Part shown: one piece after another, positions 32,628-38,211 of the stretch
How the letters are laid out: every line of letters starts with the position of its first letter
How positions within the stretch are numbered: the stretch's first letter is position 1
Assembly: GCA_002420115.1 (NCBI GenBank)
Contig: DIHK01000061.1
Span: forward strand, 72,141 to 110,351
From: Nitrospira sp. UBA5698
GTDB taxonomy: Bacteria > Nitrospirota > Nitrospiria > Nitrospirales > Nitrospiraceae
Reading direction: 5' to 3'
DNA: 38,211 nt
The notes under the pieces: generated by a model
Seen by the model: only the letters and a program-made list of their open reading frames with translations
The model's database searches: none
What the model was told of the DNA's origin: nothing
Program-made: the position numbers and the translations under genes

Positions 32628-34057
32628 GAGCCTTGCCTCCGCAGGGTAGTCGGAGTTCCGCTTCTGTTCAGCGCGCACTTCGAGGCGAGCCTCGTTGCAT
32701 TGCTGGCCAGCTCCAAGATTCGGAGGACCTCCTGTTCGGTCCCGGCCGCTTGTTGGAAGTAGGCTCGATAGGCCTTGTTGAGGAACTGGACGCACAAATG
32801 CCAAGCAAGGCGTTCGTCCGATACCTCCCACTCGACCAAGCGCCGGTATGACGCGAGAAAAGTGGAACTCATTGCCTCCCGAAGTGTCGGAGAGAAGTCA
32901 TAGAAATGCAGATACACGATGAAATTGGCCACGTCCCGAGTCGGATCCCCTTGTACGCAGTCGTCGAAATCCAAGAACACCACTCGGCCGTCTTGGGCCA
33001 ACAGGTTGCCGAACTGACAATCTCCGTGGATGAGGGTGTAATCCGATGAAGTGACTGAGGGCGCACCGTTCTCCAGAAGCCGGAGCAGGGCCTGCAGTTG
33101 CGTCGTCAACAGGGGGAGGGCCTGCCCCAGCTTGATCGATTTCTTGCGGGACTCGACGAGATGATCCTCGATGCTCACGGTACGCGAGCTGGCCAGGCGG
33201 CTCTTGTGGAGTGTCGTGAGGCCCCTTGCGACCGCCTCGAGATAGTGCTCGAAATTGGATTCGTCGATGACACGAGACAACGGGACGCCGTCGACGGCCT
33301 GTTGCCAGATAGTCTTGACGCTTTCCGTATAGACAAGCGGCTGAGCCACTGTGATGCTCTCGGAATCCTGACGCGATGTGTGCCAGAAGTGCGTTATCCG
33401 CTCGTAAATCTCCTTACCCTCCTCGCCCTTGAAGGTTTTGCCGTAGAGGGTCAGTTCGTGCGGGGTCCCGGCCACCTGCCATCGCAAGTCGTACCGTGTG
33501 GTGCAGCTTTTCTCCGGCAGGTAGTGAGCGACTCTGTTGGTGAGATCCGTGAGGCCTCCTGGTCCGGGCACGTTGTCCGGCAGAACCTCCCAGGGCAGGT
33601 AGGACTGGACTTTCTCGGCATCAAGCACCTCCGGCAGATGGGTGAGCACCGGGTCGTGTGGGAATCTCCATACTATGGCGTCGAGCTCCGGGAGATGGGT
33701 CGCGAAGGTTTCCAGACTGTGGCTGGTGCGGTTGGAGTCGGCTAGTTTTCCCCATTCGTTCCGGCTGCGACCGCCGAGATACGCCTTGACGTAGAAGAGG
33801 GCATCGTGCCGGCCATCTCGATGGTCGGCTACGTCGAGCCGGTAACAGACGGACAGTGAAGATTTGAGCTGCGACTGGGTCTTCAAATGTTTGTAGCGCG
33901 CATAGACAATGGCGCAGTCGGTCGGATGGCCCTGGCCGTCGAAGCCTGATGCGAGCCGTTGCCACAGCAGGTTCCCCATGGTCTTTGTGTCGATGAATCG
34001 CGCGAAGGCTGCGATGGGCGCGTTCGCGATTCCGTTATTCTGACTGATGATCGTCAT
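32621..34057 (-). CDS. APH-fold kinase-like protein 2 (glycan cluster)
   Basis: The 478-residue protein has the same layout as the protein at 29043: two N-lobe-like segments (FYVKAYLGGRS and LYGKTFKGEEG) and a C-lobe. Its catalytic loop is canonical, HGDCQFGN at 344-351, followed by FLDFDDC with the second Asp. The shared WRFPHDPVL, VEWEV, AWH and FLNKAYR patterns show the two are paralogs. ATG 34057 leaves a 4-nt gap after the phosphatase stop; an in-frame start at 34099 would overlap that gene by 38 bp. No strong ribosome site is seen, so coupling to the upstream gene is likely. It is expected to phosphorylate a small hydroxyl-bearing substrate. Confidence 0.82.
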   Translation of the reverse strand: MTIISQNNGIANAPIAAFARFIDTKTMGNLLWQRLASGFDGQGHPTDCAIVYARYKHLKTQSQLKSSLSVCYRLDVADHRDGRHDALFYVKAYLGGRSRNEWGKLADSNRTSHSLETFATHLPELDAIVWRFPHDPVLTHLPEVLDAEKVQSYLPWEVLPDNVPGPGGLTDLTNRVAHYLPEKSCTTRYDLRWQVAGTPHELTLYGKTFKGEEGKEIYERITHFWHTSRQDSESITVAQPLVYTESVKTIWQQAVDGVPLSRVIDESNFEHYLEAVARGLTTLHKSRLASSRTVSIEDHLVESRKKSIKLGQALPLLTTQLQALLRLLENGAPSVTSSDYTLIHGDCQFGNLLAQDGRVVFLDFDDCVQGDPTRDVANFIVYLHFYDFSPTLREAMSSTFLASYRRLVEWEVSDERLAWHLCVQFLNKAYRAYFQQAAGTEQEVLRILELASNATRLASKCALNRSGTPTTLRRQGSC

Positions 34058-34061
34058 GGTT

Positions 34062-34706
34062 CTACACTCTGGACAGCTCTCTGGTCTGCTTGCCACCAAG
34101 GGCGATGGTACTCAGCTCCGGATGGCTCCCGGTGATGATGCGATAAACGTACTGACTCTTGAGCGTCAGGTGCGGCCAGCGCTCTTCTGATTGGCGCATT
34201 AACATGCCGAACAGTGCTCGGTTGGTGTTGCGATGCCCCACGATGAGGATCGTCCCACCGGCTTCATGAACAAGAATGTCTTTCAGTACCTGTTTCACCC
34301 GTTCTGCCAGATCAATGAAGCGTTCTCCGCCTGGAATCCGATGGGTGCGCTTATCGTGCTTTCGCGCATCCCACAAGGCACGGGCTTCTGGATCCCGCTC
34401 ATCACGAAAACGGCCTTCCAGTATCCCAAAATGCTGCTCATTCAAACCGGCGTGGCTCTGGATGAGGAGGCCATGCATCGCAGCAGTGGGTCTGGCCGTT
34501 TCGACGGTTCGTCCGAGGGCACTGGTATAGATCCCGGTCAAAGGCACCCCGAGGAGCCGTACGGCCAGCATCTGACTGTGGCGGATCCCCTCCTGTGAGA
34601 GCGGCGTATCGAATTGGCCGGAGACTCGTTTTTCCAAGTTCAACTGACTTTCGCCGTGGCGAACCAGGTAGATCGTGGTTGGTCGAGATGTTGTCAGGCT
34701 CATCAT
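34062..34706 (-). CDS. Histidine phosphatase (phosphoglycerate mutase-like)
   Basis: The 214-residue enzyme shows the branch-1 histidine phosphatase signature YLVRHGES with the phospho-accepting His17. GRTVETARPT, the acid/base region LNEQHFGILEGR, and the second histidine in ILIVGHRNTNRALFG follow. Such enzymes dephosphorylate sugars, nucleotides or sugar-lipid intermediates, and the family rarely allows substrate prediction. Its start overlaps the stop of the kinase at 34703 (ATGATG), and the next kinase follows 4 nt after its own stop. Sitting between two kinases suggests paired phosphorylation and dephosphorylation of a pathway intermediate (inference). Confidence 0.88.
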   Translation of the reverse strand: MMSLTTSRPTTIYLVRHGESQLNLEKRVSGQFDTPLSQEGIRHSQMLAVRLLGVPLTGIYTSALGRTVETARPTAAMHGLLIQSHAGLNEQHFGILEGRFRDERDPEARALWDARKHDKRTHRIPGGERFIDLAERVKQVLKDILVHEAGGTILIVGHRNTNRALFGMLMRQSEERWPHLTLKSQYVYRIITGSHPELSTIALGGKQTRELSRV

Positions 34707-36193
34707 GGTTGCCTGCTCCTGTCATTGGTTTCGGCCAATCCGTCAGCCAGTGATTCCAATGAAAGGGATTCCGAAATTCGGTCCGCAAGGCTCAAAAGAG
34801 CCTTTAGGTGCTCTCGCTGATTGTGTTTCAGGCGAGTGATGCATCGGTGCGAACGCTCGACCACCAAGGCCACGGCGGTAAACCAGGCGAGCGTGTGTTG
34901 ATCGATCTTCCATGGCGTGGACCGATTGTAGTGGTTGAGAAATCTCTGTACCGGAACTGCCATCTGGGACAACGGTACTTGCTTCGCTAACGCCCCCGTG
35001 AGTAACCCGGCAATAAAGCTGCCGAGATCCAGACCGGGATGTCCCTCACAGACATTGTCGAGATCGATCAAAGCGATCCTGTCTTGTGTCAGGAACAGAT
35101 TCTTCATGTGGAGATCACCGTGAAGCGTCGCGGTAGGTCCAAGCGAAATGATTTTGGCCTGTGCGATTAACCGATCCTGTAGCGGAACTAGTATGGGTCG
35201 GCAAGTTGGCCGGCACTGCATCAAGACGGATGCAACTGATTCAAGCTTGCTGAGCTGCTCCGCCATGGTGATCCGCGGAATATTCGACAAAGGGGTTGTG
35301 TGGAACGTGGCGATGGTCTGGGCGGCTTTCTTCAGAAGGGGAATGCTTGCTGGGGTTTCAATGGAGTGGTTCTCCAGTGTGGTGCCCTGAATACCCTCTT
35401 GCCAGAGAGTTTTGAGCCGTGTGTCGTACCACAGCGGCCGCGCGACTCCGAGCCGCCCACTGCGTCGGGCCTCACTGTTCCAGAGTTGCCGCATCACCAG
35501 ATCTGTCTGAGCTCCTTCTTCGTTGTAATAGGTCTTACCGAAGATCGTCAGTGTCTGCCTCGTATCCCGGGATGAGTGAAGCAGTTCAAATGATGTCTGC
35601 ACCGTGCAGGTATGTTCCCCGACATAGTGCATCACGCGGGATTTGGTGTCGGCCACCTGCCAGCCTGTGCCTACATGCGCCAGGATCCAGCTGGACGGAA
35701 TGTTTGATGTGCTGGAGGCTGCGTGGCTGGAGGCCGGAAGCGTGTGCATCTTGCGATCGTTTGGAAAGCTCCAGAGAACCATCTCGATCTCGGGAAGATG
35801 CATCAGCGGCTTCCCGAATCTCGGCTGCACGAGGGCCAGCCTTGAGGCCTTTTCCCATTGTGGCAGCGAGCGGCCGTCCGGGAACGCACGGCCGCAGAGA
35901 ATCTGTTCTCCTCTCTCTCCCGTTTCGACGTTCTCGACGTTCAGCCGATAGCTGACCATGCAGGAGGATTCCGGCTTGTACCGGACCTGGATAATGTCGC
36001 ACTGCCGGATCAGGAAGCGGTCTCGAACACTGGCCGACTCGAACATGCCATTCCACAACGTCTTTCTCATGGCTTCTGCGTCTAAGATCATCGAAAGCTG
36101 TGGAAGCTGGACATCCATTGGAATGTCGTCGCGTCCATCACGCTGAGAAGGTCGAGATGTTTTTGTTGTTGGGATCACAGCGGTATTCATCAT
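34703..36193 (-). CDS. APH-fold kinase-like protein 3 (glycan cluster), most divergent
   Basis: The 496-residue protein shares the layout of the other two kinases. An N-terminal segment (IQVRYKPESSCMVSYRL ... LCGRAF, Arg in place of the Lys) and a second such segment (FGKTYYNEEG) precede the C-lobe. The catalytic loop HGDLHMKN lies at 358-365, followed by LIDLDNVCEGHPGLDLG. It also has LWSFPNDRKM, matching FPHDPVL in the paralogs. The start is MM at 36193/36190, 2 nt after the heparinase-like gene's stop; a start at 36250 would overlap that gene. The catalytic residues are complete. It is less like the other two than they are like each other. Confidence 0.8.
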   Translation of the reverse strand: MMNTAVIPTTKTSRPSQRDGRDDIPMDVQLPQLSMILDAEAMRKTLWNGMFESASVRDRFLIRQCDIIQVRYKPESSCMVSYRLNVENVETGERGEQILCGRAFPDGRSLPQWEKASRLALVQPRFGKPLMHLPEIEMVLWSFPNDRKMHTLPASSHAASSTSNIPSSWILAHVGTGWQVADTKSRVMHYVGEHTCTVQTSFELLHSSRDTRQTLTIFGKTYYNEEGAQTDLVMRQLWNSEARRSGRLGVARPLWYDTRLKTLWQEGIQGTTLENHSIETPASIPLLKKAAQTIATFHTTPLSNIPRITMAEQLSKLESVASVLMQCRPTCRPILVPLQDRLIAQAKIISLGPTATLHGDLHMKNLFLTQDRIALIDLDNVCEGHPGLDLGSFIAGLLTGALAKQVPLSQMAVPVQRFLNHYNRSTPWKIDQHTLAWFTAVALVVERSHRCITRLKHNQREHLKALLSLADRISESLSLESLADGLAETNDRSRQP

Positions 36194-36195
36194 GG

Positions 36196-38196
36196 CTAGG
36201 CGTGATGTTTGAATAGTGGTCGACCATCGCGGCCTGTGCGCGTGATGCACACATGATCGGTACAGGAAGGCACGAGGGAGTCATTCTCATGGATTTGATG
36301 CTCGAGAAAGACCAGTTCATCGCAATACTGATCGCTATTCGTGTGAGTGATGGTGATAGACACAGTTGCCCGATATTTTCCTCCCACAGGCCTGACCAGG
36401 TCTGGGATCTGTTGAGCAGTGATGGAAATCTTCGGTGTCTCGTGCTTATAGGGGTACACGACGGTCAGAAAGCACGTGTTTGAGGCATCTTGCGTCAGCC
36501 GGACGATCGGCGCCCGCTCTTTCTTGCCGTACGACGTGGAGACAAACCCTTCCTCGATGGAGGGGCGTACGGTCGGCACAAGCGGCTGTGCAAGGACCAG
36601 CTTGGGTGAATAGACCGACAGCGTGTCGTGCGACACGGAGAGCGAAACCTCCCCTTGTGCGGGTGGTGCGAGATGGAAGTGAAGGTCATACCGGTGGGAT
36701 TCGTCTGCACGCAGGAGATCGAGGATGACCCAGTACTCTCCGTTGATGAACAGCACCTTCCGTCCATGAATCGCCGGATACTCATAGCTACGAGCTATAC
36801 CATGCAGATAATCCAGCCCGGGCTTGCTGACAAATGCGACCATCGATCGATCAGGTTCGGGACCTGAAATCTTGAACCGACTCTTTTTCCACTCGTACCG
36901 AGTTTGATTTCGCCCATCCACCAGCACGGTGTTGTGAGCAGCCGTGTTGCGAAAACGGACACGCCAATTGACTGGTCCTGATTCATCATAGGTGTAACGG
37001 CCTGGATCTATGATGAGCGGTGTGCCGTAGGCATAGGCTTCGAAACTGAGCAGATCCAAATGCCCATGATTCCCAGCACCCAACGGGCCGCAATCGAAGA
37101 TCAGGTAGCGTTCATCCTGATACGCTTCAGTCTGGTCGCCCCAGCCGCTTCGCAACACATAATAGCCGCTATCGGGAAATCCTTTTGATCGCACAGTCGG
37201 AGGCTGTCCCTGTGCGCCTCGTGACGCGACATACAAGAGAGCTTCCCCTCCGTAGAGATCGTAGCCTTGCTGCAAGAGGTCCAGGAAGCAACGGCTATCG
37301 CCGTCGCTGAGAGCGGGGATCAGGCCATCAGGCCTGTGGGCATAGAGTGAAAATTCCAAAGCCTTCTTCACTAATTGCTCAAACGGCTCCGGCATCTCGA
37401 TCTGGTTGAGGCGCGCAAGCTTGGTGATCCAGAGATAGTTCTTGAGCACCAGGTGATGGTAATCGGTGGATTGTTCGCAGTGGACTCCGTCGGGCTGGAG
37501 ATCAGACTGAATGTTCCTCACCAGCTCGGTTCTGGACCAGGCGAGCCATTCGCGAGCCTCGGTGAATTCTGGAAAGACGACGGCGGCCAGGAAGACCGCA
37601 CAGAGTTCCAATGTCCGATGATTTCTGGCCGGCGTGACATGGTCTCGTAAATATGAGACCTGGTGGTGTAGCGAGGACAGAAAGGAACGGTAGAAGTCTG
37701 GGGTAACGCAGCTTGCCCGGGTCGTGTTCACGAAATAGTAATGAGCGAAGATCCAATTCTGGATGCGCCGTCCTGCGACGTCGCTGGGGAGGAAATCGAG
37801 CGGAACGGTTCGAATCCAGGAGCCGGTGATGTCAACCCATGCCTTGGCGTATCGAGGATCATTCGTCTCGTGATAGGCCATGCCGAGCCCGACGGCGTAA
37901 TAGAATTTATGGAGCAGGATCAGCCATTCCTGGTCGCTGCTGAGATTGGTGAGCCAGAGTGGGGAGCCGGAAAAGATGTGACGTTCGCCGTTAAACTCAA
38001 ATTCATTCATCAGGATGGCATCAATCTTCTGGCGTGCCGTTTCAACCGCATCCGGGACCGGGAAATAGTGGATCGCCGTCCTGGTCTGGAAATGGTTCAG
38101 CAAGGCGTCAGCGGTCAAGTCTTGGAAGGGTTCCGCAAAGAGATGCCGGGAGTCCATCTGTTCACTCGAAGGGTGCTGACTAGTGGCAAGCCGCAT
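36196..38196 (-). CDS. Heparinase II/III family protein (putative uronate polysaccharide lyase)
   Basis: The 666-residue protein has an alpha-helical N-terminal toroid (about 1-320) and a C-terminal beta-sandwich domain. The GNHGHLDLLSFEAYAYGTPL segment (His377, His379) and IIDPGRYTYD match the heparinase II/III fold. Tyr/His-rich STDYHHLVLKN also fits the helical active-site face. Relatives cleave uronate-containing glycans, and in synthesis clusters they may trim chains or clear failed product. No signal peptide is seen (MRLATSQHPSSEQMDS). It is complete, with AGGAAA before the ATG, 15 bp from the right edge, so the operon may begin further right. Confidence 0.85.
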   Translation of the reverse strand: MRLATSQHPSSEQMDSRHLFAEPFQDLTADALLNHFQTRTAIHYFPVPDAVETARQKIDAILMNEFEFNGERHIFSGSPLWLTNLSSDQEWLILLHKFYYAVGLGMAYHETNDPRYAKAWVDITGSWIRTVPLDFLPSDVAGRRIQNWIFAHYYFVNTTRASCVTPDFYRSFLSSLHHQVSYLRDHVTPARNHRTLELCAVFLAAVVFPEFTEAREWLAWSRTELVRNIQSDLQPDGVHCEQSTDYHHLVLKNYLWITKLARLNQIEMPEPFEQLVKKALEFSLYAHRPDGLIPALSDGDSRCFLDLLQQGYDLYGGEALLYVASRGAQGQPPTVRSKGFPDSGYYVLRSGWGDQTEAYQDERYLIFDCGPLGAGNHGHLDLLSFEAYAYGTPLIIDPGRYTYDESGPVNWRVRFRNTAAHNTVLVDGRNQTRYEWKKSRFKISGPEPDRSMVAFVSKPGLDYLHGIARSYEYPAIHGRKVLFINGEYWVILDLLRADESHRYDLHFHLAPPAQGEVSLSVSHDTLSVYSPKLVLAQPLVPTVRPSIEEGFVSTSYGKKERAPIVRLTQDASNTCFLTVVYPYKHETPKISITAQQIPDLVRPVGGKYRATVSITITHTNSDQYCDELVFLEHQIHENDSLVPSCTDHVCITRTGRDGRPLFKHHA

Positions 38197-38211
38197 GGGT
38201 TTCCTGGTGAT

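Noticed and set aside
31650..32831. 393-residue version of the GT4 enzyme
   Set aside because: The first 68 residues are antisense-type composition inside the kinase 2 gene; the conserved glycosyltransferase start is at 32627.
29043..36193. Aminoglycoside resistance genes
   Set aside because: The three APH-fold proteins are longer than resistance enzymes, have an extra N-lobe-like segment and sit in a glycan operon.
1..38211. CRISPR arrays, tRNA or rRNA genes, transposases
   Set aside because: None was found by eye; the repeats seen are palindromic intergenic units without regular spacers.

Overview
The window reads as a chromosome segment of a Gram-negative, moderately GC-rich bacterium. 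I infer a Nitrospira-like member of the Nitrospirota. The reasons are the gene mix (double-membrane lipoproteins, an AlgE-like porin, NHL-repeat proteins, a periplasmic cytochrome c) and a palindromic intergenic repeat that I associate from memory with Nitrospira genomes. This assignment is not proven by the sequence.

Layout. (1) Positions 1-3163, plus strand: the end of a polysaccharide locus, with a 5'-truncated FlaA1/WbpM-type NDP-sugar 4,6-dehydratase followed by a Wzc-like chain-length regulator/BY-kinase. (2) 3266-4371, minus strand: a secreted monoheme cytochrome c and two very small proteins, one of 57 residues. (3) 4665-14641, plus strand: a 12-blade NHL/FnIII protein running into the housekeeping run guaB, guaA, rluB, aspS, aroC. 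Imperfect inverted repeats flank guaA on both sides. (4) 14688-15179: an AT-richer orphan with a HEPN-like Rx4H motif. (5) 15373-17849, minus strand: two neighbouring DJ-1/PfpI paralogs (an isonitrile hydratase-like enzyme and a GlxA-like AraC regulator) and the fluoride channel gene crcB. (6) 17972-20924, plus strand: an unusual single ORF joining RNase HI to an ABC ATPase, a secreted protein carrying only the Lon proteolytic domain, and a secreted OB-fold-like protein. (7) 20961-25125: a FUN14-like protein, a zinc metallopeptidase, a DUF2959 lipoprotein, an Slp lipoprotein and an outer-membrane barrel of the alginate-export type. (8) 25178-38196, minus strand: nine tightly packed, mostly overlapping genes for a surface glycan.

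How the parts work together. Region 8 reads as one transcription unit running from beyond the right edge leftward, and it may include the barrel gene at 23680. It encodes a heparinase II/III-like protein, three related APH-fold kinases, a histidine phosphatase, two glycosyltransferases, a glycosyltransferase-polysaccharide deacetylase fusion and an MsbA-like exporter. My inference is that it builds, trims, flips and exports a phosphorylated or kinase-dependent glycan that I cannot match to a known pathway. This is the best candidate for an undescribed system, followed by the RNase HI-ABC fusion and the secreted Lon-like protease. No tRNA, rRNA, CRISPR array or transposase gene was seen.
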